This document shows, one piece after another, positions 25,627 to 33,722 of a DNA stretch of 64,000 nucleotides (position 1 is its first letter; each line of letters begins with the position of its first letter). The notes under the pieces were generated by a model. That model saw nothing but the letters and a program-made list of their open reading frames with translations, was not told the DNA's origin and did no database searches. The DNA comes from Micromonospora parathelypteridis (GTDB lineage Bacteria > Actinomycetota > Actinomycetes > Mycobacteriales > Micromonosporaceae): assembly GCF_014201145.1 (NCBI RefSeq), contig NZ_JACHDP010000001.1, forward strand, positions 6,820,001-6,884,000. Reading direction: 5' to 3'. The position numbers and the translations under genes are program-made.

Positions 25627-26694
25627 CTACGCGGCGATGACGTCGGCGACGACGCAGGCGATGTTGTCCGGCGCCCCTTCGGCCTCGGCCAGAGCGATCA
25701 GTGCCCGCACCGTCTGCTCCGGGTCGGTTGCCGCGCTCAGCGTCGAGAGCAGGTCGGCCCGGCCGACGACAGCGGACAGGCCGTCGGAGCACAGCAGGTA
25801 CCGGTCACCGGGCAGGGCGGTGCGCAACGCAAGATCCGCCTCGACCTGCCGGCCGCCACCGAGGGCGCGCACCAGCACCGCGCGCTGCGGATGCGCGGCG
25901 GCCTGGTCCCGGTCGAGCCGGCCCTGCTCCACCTGAGCCTGCACCCAGGTGTGATCCTGGGTGAGCAGGGACAACTCACCGCCGCGCAGGAGGTAGGCCC
26001 GGGTGTCACCGACGTGCACCAGGGCCAGCCGGGAGCCACTGAACAGCAGCGCGGTCAGCGTGGTGACCGGCTGGTCCTCGTCGGTCTCCAACGCGCGCAC
26101 GGTGCGCTCGGCGTCGGTGACCGCACCAGCGAGCATCGTCAGCAGGTCGGCGGCCGGGACGTCGGCCAGTTCGACCGTACGCAGCGCGTCGATAGCGGCA
26201 GCGCTGGCGGCAGCGCCGCCGGGTCCTCGCATACCATCGGCGACGGCCAACAACCGCCCGCTGGCGTACGCGGCGTCCTCGTTGCTGGCGCGCACAGCCC
26301 CGGTGTCACACCCAGCGGCGTAGCGGACGGCAACTGTGGGTTTCGCGTCAGACATGGTGGTGCCCCCTTCAGACAGGTGGTCCACGAGGACGGTGGCGAG
26401 TCGCGCCCGAGCGGCGGTATCGGCGGTGACCTGCTGCCAGTACGCGGTGACCGCCTCAGCCGCCGCCGCGGGCGCCAAGCCACACACGACACGGATCTGC
26501 GCCAGTGGCATGCCGATGCGGCGCAGTTGGGCGACCAGCCGCGCCAACGGCAACTGGTCCGGGTCGTAGAGCCGGTACCCGGACTCAGGATCGACCGCGG
26601 CCGGTGGCAGGAGCCCCACCTGGTCGTACAGGCGCAACGCCTTCGGCGTCAGCCTCGCCGCCTGCGCGAACGCCCCGATGGTCCACAGCTCCAC
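25627..26694 (-). CDS. MerR-type HTH fused to PP2C protein phosphatase
   Basis: About 355 aa with two domains. Residues 1 to about 75 are a MerR DNA-binding region (IGAFAQAARLTPKALRLYDQ, GLLPP, GYRLYDPDQL, ARLVAQLRRIGMPL). Residues about 115-355 are a PP2C Ser/Thr phosphatase: SNEDAAYA, AVADGMRG, VHVGDTRAYLLR, LLCSDGLS, PDNIACVV, with the metal Asp residues in place. GTG at 26694 has GAGGAGG nine bases upstream; ATG at 26703 touches that site. It may link dephosphorylation to gene control; the target genes and kinase are unknown. Confidence 0.82.
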   Translation of the reverse strand: MELWTIGAFAQAARLTPKALRLYDQVGLLPPAAVDPESGYRLYDPDQLPLARLVAQLRRIGMPLAQIRVVCGLAPAAAAEAVTAYWQQVTADTAARARLATVLVDHLSEGGTTMSDAKPTVAVRYAAGCDTGAVRASNEDAAYASGRLLAVADGMRGPGGAAASAAAIDALRTVELADVPAADLLTMLAGAVTDAERTVRALETDEDQPVTTLTALLFSGSRLALVHVGDTRAYLLRGGELSLLTQDHTWVQAQVEQGRLDRDQAAAHPQRAVLVRALGGGRQVEADLALRTALPGDRYLLCSDGLSAVVGRADLLSTLSAATDPEQTVRALIALAEAEGAPDNIACVVADVIAA

Positions 26695-26844
26695 GCCGAA
26701 CATCCTCCTCGTGCCGGTCACACTGACCGGTACGCACCAGGCTGGGGGTTGCCCAAAGGTCAAGGTCAAGCTCGCCACCCAGGAAAACAGCCCCGCCGCC
26801 CCTGGTGTCGCCACTGCCACCAACACCGCCGGTAGGTTGGGCGC

Positions 26845-27501
26845 ATGCGTGTCGTCATCGCCGGAGGCCACGGCAAGATCGCCCTACTGCTGCAACGCCA
26901 CCTCGCCGGGCGCGGTGACACCGCCGTCGGGCTGATCCGTAACCCCGCGCAGGCCGCCACGCTGCGCGCCGCCGGCGCCACCCCCGTCGTCTGCGACCTG
27001 GAACACGCCGACGCCGCGGAGGTCGCCGCGCACCTCGCCGACGCCGACGCCGTGGTCTTCGCCGCGGGTGCCGGCCCCGGCAGCGGCGCCGCCCGCAAGG
27101 ACACCGTCGACCGGGGCGCCGCCGCGCTGCTCGCCGACGCCGCCACCCGCGCCGGTGTCCGCCGCTACCTGCTGGTCTCCTCGATGGGCGTGGACGCCCC
27201 ACCGTCAGCCGGCACCGACGACGTGTGGGCGGCGTACCTGCGGGCGAAGAAGGCCGCCGAGGACGACCTACGCGGCCGCGACCTGGCCTGGACGGTGCTA
27301 CGCCCCGGGCGGCTCACCGACGACCAGCCCACCGGCCGGGTCACCCTCACCCGACACGCAGACCGCGGCGCGATCAGCCGCACCGACGTCGCCCACGTCC
27401 TCGTCGCCCTGCTCGACGAACCAGCCACTACCGGAGCGACCCTGGAACTCGTCGGCGGGTCCACACCGATCGCCGACGCCATCCACGCCGCCACCACCTG
27501 A
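26845..27501 (+). CDS. NAD(P)-binding SDR-like protein (NmrA/YwnB type)
   Basis: 218 aa atypical short-chain dehydrogenase. Starts with RVVIAGGHGKIALLL (GxxGxxG-like), has FAAGAGPGSGAA, YLLVSSMGVD and WTVLRPGRLTDD, as in the YwnB/NmrA group of flavin-reductase-like or regulatory proteins. No full Tyr-x3-Lys catalytic pair is obvious (LRAKKAAEDDL is in its place). It is divergent from the MerR-PP2C gene and is followed after 21 bp by the DUF1905 gene, likely one operon. Confidence 0.82.
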   Translation: MRVVIAGGHGKIALLLQRHLAGRGDTAVGLIRNPAQAATLRAAGATPVVCDLEHADAAEVAAHLADADAVVFAAGAGPGSGAARKDTVDRGAAALLADAATRAGVRRYLLVSSMGVDAPPSAGTDDVWAAYLRAKKAAEDDLRGRDLAWTVLRPGRLTDDQPTGRVTLTRHADRGAISRTDVAHVLVALLDEPATTGATLELVGGSTPIADAIHAATT

Positions 27502-27522
27502 CCGCCCTCACCGAGGAGAGCA

Positions 27523-27801
27523 ATGGACCCGCAACCACTCGACCACCGCTTCACCGCGCCCATCGAGAAGGACGGCGCGTTCGCCACCTACGTGACCGTG
27601 CCCGACTCCGCGGAGCTGCTCGGCACCCGCCGCGCCGTCAAGGTCACCGGCACGATCGACGGCCACCCGTTCAACGCCACCCTCATGCCCTCGGGCACCG
27701 GCCCGCACTGGCTGCCCATCCGGGCCGCACTGTGCAAGGCCATCGGCAAGAGCGAAGCCGGCGCCGAGGTCAACTTCCACCTCGAGCAACGCCTCAGCTG
27801 A
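27523..27801 (+). CDS. DUF1905 domain protein
   Basis: 92 aa beta-rich single-domain protein. FTAPIEKDGAFATYVTVP, VKVTGTIDGHPF and NATLMPSGTGPHWLP are the family core. Function unknown. GAGGAGA lies upstream of the ATG. It ends at a strong bidirectional hairpin. Confidence 0.85.
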   Translation: MDPQPLDHRFTAPIEKDGAFATYVTVPDSAELLGTRRAVKVTGTIDGHPFNATLMPSGTGPHWLPIRAALCKAIGKSEAGAEVNFHLEQRLS

Positions 27802-27849
27802 CCACCGCGGGTGGGGTTCACCTCAAGCGAACCCCACCCGCGCGGTGGT
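27801..27849. terminator. Strong bidirectional hairpin
   Basis: Arms 27801-27819 and 27829-27849 pair almost completely (GGGTGGGGTTC / GAACCCCACCC core), with a CC/CG bulge. It sits exactly between the converging DUF1905 and DivIVA-like genes and even overlaps the two stop codons. Confidence 0.85.
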
Positions 27850-28544
27850 CACCGATGCTGGTGTCGCGGCAACGCCGACTGTCCCGCCGCACCGCCGACG
27901 AACGGCGCCCCCGGCGTCTCCGCCTGGATCCGGTCCATCGTGCGGGCCAACTGCTCGCTGCCGTCGTCGAGATGCCGCGCCGCCGCCTGCATGTGCGACA
28001 CCATCATCTCGCCGAAAATCCGCAACGCCTCCCGCGTGGCCACCGTGTCGTCGAAGCTCGACCCGGCGGCGCTGCGGTACTCCGTCACCGCCCGCTCGGC
28101 CTCCCGCTTCGCCTCCGCCTCCGCCGCGTGCATGTAACTCTCGTACTGCACCCGGGCGTACTCGGCGACCCGCCGCGCATAGTCATGCGCCTGCGCGATG
28201 ATCTGCTCCGCCTCCCGTTGCGCCGCGGACAGCAGATTCACCTCCCGCGCCGCCGGGACCTTCCCCGCCGCCCCCGTGCTCGGGATGACCCCGTGCCGGT
28301 GCAACTCCACCCGGTCGGTCAGCCGCTCATTCTCCGCCCGCAACGTCGCGATCTGCGTCGCCAGCAGGTCCAACTCGTCAGCGACCTGCACCCGGAACCG
28401 GTCCACGTCGGCATTGTCGTAACCGCGCCGCGCGAACGACGCGGCACCGAACTCCCACCGCCGAACCCGATCGGCGGTCATCCGCACCTGCACACCGCCG
28501 GAAACCTGCATCCCGTCGTACCGGCTGATCGGGGTCGCGCTCAC
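27849..28544 (-). CDS. DivIVA-domain coiled-coil protein
   Basis: 231 aa. FARRGYDNADVDRFRVQVA is the N-terminal DivIVA-like helix motif, followed by a long coiled coil (about 60-190) rich in Glu, Arg and Ala (LLATQIATLRAENERLTDRV, AAQREAEQIIAQAHDYARRV). Such proteins organise cell-envelope growth or division sites. GTG at 28544 has GGAGG nine bases upstream. The ribosome site and start are part of a 24-bp repeat also found at the end of the upstream hmp gene. Confidence 0.85.
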   Translation of the reverse strand: MSATPISRYDGMQVSGGVQVRMTADRVRRWEFGAASFARRGYDNADVDRFRVQVADELDLLATQIATLRAENERLTDRVELHRHGVIPSTGAAGKVPAAREVNLLSAAQREAEQIIAQAHDYARRVAEYARVQYESYMHAAEAEAKREAERAVTEYRSAAGSSFDDTVATREALRIFGEMMVSHMQAAARHLDDGSEQLARTMDRIQAETPGAPFVGGAAGQSALPRHQHR

Positions 28545-28614
28545 CTGTGCCCGCCTCCGTTCGCGACTGCGGGGCTCGCAAGCTCACTCCTCGCGCTCAC
28601 CTGTGCCCACCTCC
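28535..28614. repeat. 24-bp direct repeat joining hmp 3' end and DivIVA-like start
   Basis: 28535-28558 and 28591-28614 are 24-mers with one mismatch. On the minus strand each reads as ribosome-site-like GGAGG, GGGCACAG, then GTGAGCGCGA. The upstream copy encodes the last residues of Hmp (GGGHR-stop); the downstream copy provides the ribosome site and GTG of the DivIVA-like gene. The DNA between encodes a 19-codon frame (starting at the GTG in the first copy) that again ends GGGHR-stop. Confidence 0.8.
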
Positions 28615-29778
28615 CGAAGTGTCACCGACTGGCGCCTGCTGCACCGCCGTACGCCAGGCCGGGCCGTACCACTGATCACCCAGGCCTTCGTGGTGCACCT
28701 GACCCGGGTGGAAACCCGCCTGACCCAACGTCTGCACCGCGTGCGAAACCATCTGGTCCGACCCGCACACGAACACATGCCGGGAACGCCAGTCACCGTC
28801 GGCCAACGCCCGGTCCACCGCTTGCACGAACTCCCCCGGCCGGTTCACATCGGCACCCACCACGTAGGTCACCGTCAACCAGGGATACGACGACGCCATC
28901 TTGTCGATCGCGTCGCTGTCGTAGAGCTCACTGCGGGAGCGCGCCCCCACGTACAGGTCCACCCGCCGGCGGGAACCCTCCGCGGCGACCTGCTCCACCA
29001 ACGCCTTCACCGGCGCCCAGCCGGTCCCCGCGACCAGCAACAACAGATCGCTGGAACCCGCCGACCACAACCCCAGCCGCTCTCCGACCGGCGCCGCCAG
29101 GTGGATCCGATCCCCCACCGCCGACCCGTACACCAGCCGCGACGACACCGCGCCACCCGGCGCGGCCCGCACATGCAACTCCAGGGTGCCGTCCGCGCGC
29201 GGCGCGTTCGCCGGCGAGTAGTACCGCCACGAACGCACCGACGGATGCGACACCCCGACCGACTGACCCGGGGTGAACGGCAACAGGTACTGCGGACGCA
29301 CCGTCAACACCGCCACGTCGAACGCCCGCCGCTCGTGCGCCACGATCTCGGAAACCCACCACGGCGGGTTCACCGCCTCGGCGGCCTGCGCCGCCTCCGT
29401 CATCACCTGCGCGATCAACCCGTACGCGGCTGTCCACTCCTGAGCCAACTCGTCGGTCCACTGCTCCCCGAGGAAGTGCTGCAACGTCGCCAACAGCGCC
29501 TCACCGACCGCCGGGTAGTGCTCCGCGCGTACCGCGAACTTGCGGTGGTCCGCGCCGAGATCCTGCAGGAAACCCACCAGCTGATCCAACTGGTCCACGT
29601 TGGACACGATGTGCCCCAACGCGGTCACGAGGCGGTCCCGCTGCCCGGCCATGTTCGTCGGGAACATCTGCCGCGTCTCAGGATGAGCGAGGAACAACGT
29701 CGAGTAGAAATAGAGCGGCACCTGGTCGCCGTGCCCGGCGACCATCGACCAGCTCTGCTTGAGTCGGGCCGCGTCCAC
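28597..29778 (-). CDS. hmp: Flavohemoglobin-type protein (globin + FAD/NAD reductase)
   Basis: 393 aa. The globin domain (1 to about 140) has YFYSTLFLAHPETRQMFP and the proximal His in FAVRAEHYPAVGEALL. The reductase half has an FAD motif RSWRYYSPAN, and NAD-site LLLVAGTGWAPVKALVEQV and VFVCGSDQMVSHAV. Flavohemoglobins turn nitric oxide and oxygen into nitrate. It lies 2 bp downstream of a truncated haemoglobin gene, so the two form an NO/oxygen-handling operon. The C-terminus runs into a small repeat. Confidence 0.92.
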   Translation of the reverse strand: MDAARLKQSWSMVAGHGDQVPLYFYSTLFLAHPETRQMFPTNMAGQRDRLVTALGHIVSNVDQLDQLVGFLQDLGADHRKFAVRAEHYPAVGEALLATLQHFLGEQWTDELAQEWTAAYGLIAQVMTEAAQAAEAVNPPWWVSEIVAHERRAFDVAVLTVRPQYLLPFTPGQSVGVSHPSVRSWRYYSPANAPRADGTLELHVRAAPGGAVSSRLVYGSAVGDRIHLAAPVGERLGLWSAGSSDLLLLVAGTGWAPVKALVEQVAAEGSRRRVDLYVGARSRSELYDSDAIDKMASSYPWLTVTYVVGADVNRPGEFVQAVDRALADGDWRSRHVFVCGSDQMVSHAVQTLGQAGFHPGQVHHEGLGDQWYGPAWRTAVQQAPVGDTSGGGHR

Positions 29779-29780
29779 GC

Positions 29781-30173
29781 TCAGACGCCCGACCGGTTCC
29801 CGGAGGCCACCACCTGGTCCTGCACCTGCCCCAGCACGGTCTGCACGTCGGCGAGGATGTCGGCCGGCACACCCAGCTCGGTCAGCGTCGCCGTCAGGTG
29901 CTCGCCCACCTTCGCGTAGTGCTCCACCGGGATGTTCAACGGCTGGTGCGCCTCGGCCAACCCGCGACCGGTGTACTCGTTCGGCCCACCCAGCACCACG
30001 GTCAACATCAACGCCAGGTGCCGCCGCTGACCCACCATGTCCACACTGGTGAAGTAACCCGCCAACTCCGGGTCCGCCAACACCCTGTCGTAGAACAGCT
30101 CAACAGCCGCCTTGACCGAACTGGCTCCGCCAATGCGGTCGTAGTGCGAAGCGGTTTCTTCCGTAACCGTCAC
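29781..30173 (-). CDS. glbN: Truncated haemoglobin, group I
   Basis: 130 aa 2/2 globin. HYDRIGGASSVKAAVELFYDRVLADP is the typical start (split here: YDRIGGASSV), followed by YFTSVDMVGQRRHL and the proximal His in PVEHYAKVGEHL. Group I proteins detoxify nitric oxide. The GTG start has GGAGG seven bases upstream. First gene of the glbN-hmp pair. Confidence 0.93.
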   Translation of the reverse strand: MTVTEETASHYDRIGGASSVKAAVELFYDRVLADPELAGYFTSVDMVGQRRHLALMLTVVLGGPNEYTGRGLAEAHQPLNIPVEHYAKVGEHLTATLTELGVPADILADVQTVLGQVQDQVVASGNRSGV

Positions 30174-30431
30174 GGTCGTTCCTCCCGGGGATGAAGGGTC
30201 CAGAACCGTGAGGGACCATAGCGTGTCAACCGCCTCCGGTCAGCGCCCCCGTATCGGATTCCCGACAAGCGGACGACACGCTACGTCACCACTACTGACT
30301 GGAACTTCCACAACCGGCCACCGCAGCAACACCCACCGTATCCACAGTGGACAACACCGACCAGACGACCCCTGCCACCGTCACCGACGGTCGCGAGAAA
30401 ACCAACCGGAAAAAACCGGGAACGCGACCGC
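30174..30431. promoter_or_regulatory. glbN-hmp promoter region and MerR 3' flank
   Basis: 258 bp without a gene. It holds a terminator-like hairpin for the MerR gene (30387-30429) and a small palindrome TCCAC-A-GTGGA at 30345-30355, the only symmetric site upstream of glbN. No known NO-regulator box could be assigned. Confidence 0.35.
30387..30429 (-). terminator. Terminator of the MerR/ResR-like gene
   Basis: CGGTCGCG (30387-30394) pairs with CGCGACCG (30422-30429); an inner CCGG-T6-CCGG (minus strand) adds a second stem. It begins two bases after the stop codon. Confidence 0.55.
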
Positions 30432-31028
30432 TCAGCCGGCCCGACGCCGCGCCCGCCGCGCCGCCAACTCGTCGCCCACCGGATCCGACTCCGACGCCAC
30501 CGCCGGCTCCACCGGGCCGCTCGTCGCCGGCTCCGCCGGCAGATGCGACAACGACCCCTGGATCTCCTTGAAAGCCCCGCCGATCGCGATCCCGAAGACG
30601 CCCTGGCCACCCTGCAACAGGTCGACCACCTCCTCCGGGGACCGACACTCGTACACCGTCGTCCCATCGGAGATCAGCGTGATCCCGGCCAGGTCCTCCA
30701 CACCACGCGACCGCAGCGCCTCAATCGCCTTACGGATGTTCTGCAGGGACACCCCCGCGTCCAACAACCGCTTCACGACCTTCAACACCACCAGGTCCCG
30801 GAACGAATACAACCGCTGCGTCCCCGAACCAGAGGCGTCCCGCACGCTCGGCACCACCAGCGTCGTCCGCGCCCAGTAATCCAACTGCCGATAACTGATG
30901 CCCACCGCGTGGCAGGCCGTCACACCCCGGTAGCCGACCGAACCGTCACCCTCAGTCGCCACTCCTGGCGACGAGGCACCCGGCTCGTCCAACTCTCCAC
31001 CCGGATCGGGATCCTGCGGCTCGTGCAT
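30432..31028 (-). CDS. MerR family regulator, ResR/McdR (Rv1830)-like
   Basis: 198 aa. The HTH (about 35-105) reads GYRGVTACHAVGISYRQL, DYWARTTLVVPS, QRLYSFRDLVVLKVVKRLLD and AGVSLQNIRKAIEALRS. The C-terminal part is a short ligand-like or dimer domain. Its position after the DUF151 gene in the gcvH-garA block equals that of M. tuberculosis Rv1830 (ResR/McdR), a regulator tied to cell division and drug tolerance; the functional link is by synteny. ATG at 31028 with GGGAGG eight bases upstream. Confidence 0.85.
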   Translation of the reverse strand: MHEPQDPDPGGELDEPGASSPGVATEGDGSVGYRGVTACHAVGISYRQLDYWARTTLVVPSVRDASGSGTQRLYSFRDLVVLKVVKRLLDAGVSLQNIRKAIEALRSRGVEDLAGITLISDGTTVYECRSPEEVVDLLQGGQGVFGIAIGGAFKEIQGSLSHLPAEPATSGPVEPAVASESDPVGDELAARRARRRAG

Positions 31029-31212
31029 CCGGACAACCTCCCCGTCAGTGTGGCGACGCGTCGTTTCCGGGACGCGCACCCCTCGACATGGAAAACCCTA
31101 TAGCCACCGTCAGGGGTTACCACGGAGGAACCGACGCGACACGCCGCGCAGCCACCGAGAAAGATCACCAGCCGCACCGGAATCACCCACAGTGACAGCC
31201 GGGAACGGAGCC

Positions 31213-31677
31213 TCAGCCCGCGAAATCCTCCGGACGCACCTGGTCCAGGAACTCACGGAACTTCTCCACCTCGTCCTCCTGCTCGTCAGGGATGACGATC
31301 CCCGCCTCGCTGAGGACCTGCTCCGCACAACGAATCGGCGCACCGACACGCAACGCCAACGCGATCGAATCGCTCGGCCGCGCCGACACCCGCACCCCAT
31401 CGCCGATCAACAGATCCGCGTAGAACACGTTCTCCTTGAGCTCGGTGATCTCCACCGCCTGCAAGGGCGCCTTCAACGCCGCCAACACGTCCCGCAGAAG
31501 ATCATGCGTCAACGGCCGGGCCGGCTTGACCCCCTGCTGCTCATAAGCGATAGCCGTGGCCTCGACCGCGCCGATCCAGATCGGCAGATAGCGGTCCCCC
31601 TCGACCTCCCTGAGCAGGACGATCGGTTGGTTGCTGGGCAGCTCCACCCGAACTCCGACCACGCTCAGCTCGCGCAC
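31213..31677 (-). CDS. Bifunctional nuclease domain protein (DUF151)
   Basis: 154 aa. LREVEGDRYLPIWIGAVEATAIA, PLTHDLLRDVLAAL and RPSDSIALALRVGAPI are the DUF151 core, a fold with reported DNase/RNase activity in plant and archaeal members (role in bacteria unclear). The end is acidic (PDEQEDEVEKF). GTG at 31677 has GGAGG five bases upstream. Matches Rv1829 in the mycobacterial block. Confidence 0.9.
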   Translation of the reverse strand: MRELSVVGVRVELPSNQPIVLLREVEGDRYLPIWIGAVEATAIAYEQQGVKPARPLTHDLLRDVLAALKAPLQAVEITELKENVFYADLLIGDGVRVSARPSDSIALALRVGAPIRCAEQVLSEAGIVIPDEQEDEVEKFREFLDQVRPEDFAG

Positions 31678-31862
31678 CGCCGCCTCCGTGTCGTTGTCAC
31701 CTACGCCGCACCGCGCCCTTCCCTGCACGGTACACGGACCGCGACACGGCCGTCCCATGCGCTACAGCACCACGTCCGCGCCGGAAAGGGGTTACCCCGG
31801 CAAGCCTACGGCACGCTTCCCGGAAGAGATCTTTCCGCTCAGCCGCCACCCGCCGGGCACCC

Positions 31863-32618
31863 TCACCGACCCAACGTCGAACGCAAACCCACCCGCACCA
31901 ACGCCGCGTGCAACTGCTCCGACAACGCCACCAACTCACGCGCCGTCTCCGCCGCCCGCGCCCGCGCCGCCGGATCACTCTGCCGCGCCAACGGCGCCAC
32001 CAACTGCGCGAACAAACCGACCTCACGGTCCGCCGCCGTCCGAAAACCCCGCAGGTGCCGCGGCTCCAACCCGTACGACGCCAAACCCGCCACCGCCGAC
32101 GCGATGATCAACGCGTCCGCGTCATACCACCCCGGCGGATCCGACACCAGCACACCGAGCCGCTCCAACTCCACCAGCGTCGACTCGTCGATCCCACTAC
32201 GCGCCACCAGATCCACCCGGCCGAGCCGCACCTGCGACGACTCGGCCGGCTCCACCGGCTCACGACCCGGCACCGCACCATCAGGACCAACCGCCACCAA
32301 CGCAGGCCGCGACCGCCCCGGCTGCTCACCGGACGAGTCCCACTCCGCCAACTGCTCACGGATCACCCGCAACGGCAGGTACTTGTCCCGCTGCGCGGTC
32401 AACACGAACCGCAACCGCGCCACATCGTCCCAGCTGTACTTCCGGTAACCCGCCGCCGTCCGCTGCGGCTCGACCAAACCCTCGGCCTCAAGAAACCGCA
32501 GCTTCGAAATCGTGGTGTCCGGAAAATCCACCCGCAACTGCCCAAGCACCTCACCGATGCTCATCAGCGGCTGAGACCGAGCCGCCCCGGGTGACGTGGA
32601 GGCCGCAGGCTCGTTCAC
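31863..32618 (-). CDS. ftsR: MerR family regulator, FtsR (Rv1828)-like
   Basis: 251 aa. MSIGEVLGQLRVDFPDTTIS and KLRFLEAEGLVEPQRTAAGY, then YSWDDVARLRFVLTAQRDKY, are the FtsR-type MerR start. A Pro/Glu-rich linker (100-130) leads to a second winged-helix-like half ending near the C-terminus. Homologues in Corynebacterium activate ftsZ. Its ATG overlaps the stop of the garA-like gene (ATGA), so FHA protein and regulator are co-translated as in mycobacteria. Confidence 0.9.
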   Translation of the reverse strand: MNEPAASTSPGAARSQPLMSIGEVLGQLRVDFPDTTISKLRFLEAEGLVEPQRTAAGYRKYSWDDVARLRFVLTAQRDKYLPLRVIREQLAEWDSSGEQPGRSRPALVAVGPDGAVPGREPVEPAESSQVRLGRVDLVARSGIDESTLVELERLGVLVSDPPGWYDADALIIASAVAGLASYGLEPRHLRGFRTAADREVGLFAQLVAPLARQSDPAARARAAETARELVALSEQLHAALVRVGLRSTLGR

Positions 32619-33067
32619 CCCCGGCCGGCCTCCTCCTCCGGGCGCGGACCGGCGATGAACACCACCCGGAACTTACCGATCTGAACCTCGTCACCATTGC
32701 TCAACGTGGCCGCCTCGACCCGCTCACGATTCACGTACGTGCCATTCAGGCTGCCCACATCGCGCACCGTGAACGTGCCACCGTCACGGTGGAACTCCGC
32801 GTGCCGACGCGACACCGTCACGTCATCGAGGAAGATGTCACTGTCCGGGTGCCGGCCACTGGTCGTCACATCGTGGTCCAACAGGAACCGGGCACCCGCA
32901 TTCGGGCCTCGACGAACCACCAGCAGCGCCATACCCGGCGGCAACGAACCGGACATCCGGCTCGGCACCACATCGGTGTCCGGCCCCTCCAGCACTTCGT
33001 CGAGCGAACCGAGATTGAGCGTCGAAGTGACGTCGAGCGGGGGGAACTCGTCGTCTGGCCGCGTCAT
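32615..33067 (-). CDS. garA: FHA-domain metabolic regulator, GarA/OdhI-like
   Basis: 150 aa. The FHA domain (about 45-140) has GRHPDSDIFLDDVTVSRRHAEF (split: SGRHPDSDIF and SRRHAEFHRDGG) and GSLNGTYVNRERV. The flexible N-terminus holds VTSTLNLG, in place of the ETTS phospho-Thr motif of GarA/OdhI. GarA-type proteins, controlled by Ser/Thr kinases, tune 2-oxoglutarate dehydrogenase and glutamate metabolism. Located between gcvH and ftsR as in M. tuberculosis. Confidence 0.9.
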   Translation of the reverse strand: MTRPDDEFPPLDVTSTLNLGSLDEVLEGPDTDVVPSRMSGSLPPGMALLVVRRGPNAGARFLLDHDVTTSGRHPDSDIFLDDVTVSRRHAEFHRDGGTFTVRDVGSLNGTYVNRERVEAATLSNGDEVQIGKFRVVFIAGPRPEEEAGRG

Positions 33068-33281
33068 GGGACCACCTCACGGATCTGTTCGGTCGGCGTC
33101 GGGTAATGGCGGGTCTGGCCGCCGGGCACTCGAACACCCGGCGGCTGGCTCCCCGTGCCCGGGAAGGCAATTCCACAACGCTCAACTATTGGGTTCTCGG
33201 TCGACTGGGCGAGCCTAGCCAGCGCCGAAATGCAGGGCAACCGGACGCGCGCAGACAGCCCACGCACCGGAACAAGCACAC

Positions 33282-33662
33282 TCAGCCTTCGGTGATCTTC
33301 TGATAAGCGCCCGCCGTCAGCAACCCGTCCGTCGCCGTCGGATCATTCGGCGTGATCTCCACCAACCAACCCTCACCGTACGGATCAGTGTTGATCAGCT
33401 CAGGCGTGTCACCCAACGCCTCGTTGCGCGCCGAAACCGTACCGGCCACCGGCGCGTAGATCTCCGACACACTCTTGGTCGACTCGATCTCACCCAGCGA
33501 ATCACCGGCCGCGACCACCGCACCCGCCTCGGGCAACTGCACGTACACGATGTCACCCAGCGCGTCCTGCGCGAAGTGCGTGATGCCGACCCGGATCGAA
33601 CCCGTGCCGTCACCCGCCACCCACTCGTGCTCGGCGGTGTATCGCAGATCCTCAGGAATCAC
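33282..33662 (-). CDS. gcvH: Glycine cleavage system H protein
   Basis: 126 aa, usual length. GEIESTKSVSEIYAPVAGTV contains the lipoylated Lys; YTAEHEWV is the typical start and GWLVEITP the end. It carries the aminomethyl group between P and T proteins. It is separated from garA by 214 bp and from DUF881 by 60 bp, and is distant from gcvP. Confidence 0.96.
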   Translation of the reverse strand: MIPEDLRYTAEHEWVAGDGTGSIRVGITHFAQDALGDIVYVQLPEAGAVVAAGDSLGEIESTKSVSEIYAPVAGTVSARNEALGDTPELINTDPYGEGWLVEITPNDPTATDGLLTAGAYQKITEG

Positions 33663-33722
33663 CAGACGCGTCCTTCATCCATCGGTGCCCCGGACCACCC
33701 GGGCCCGGCGCGGCCGCGCCGG

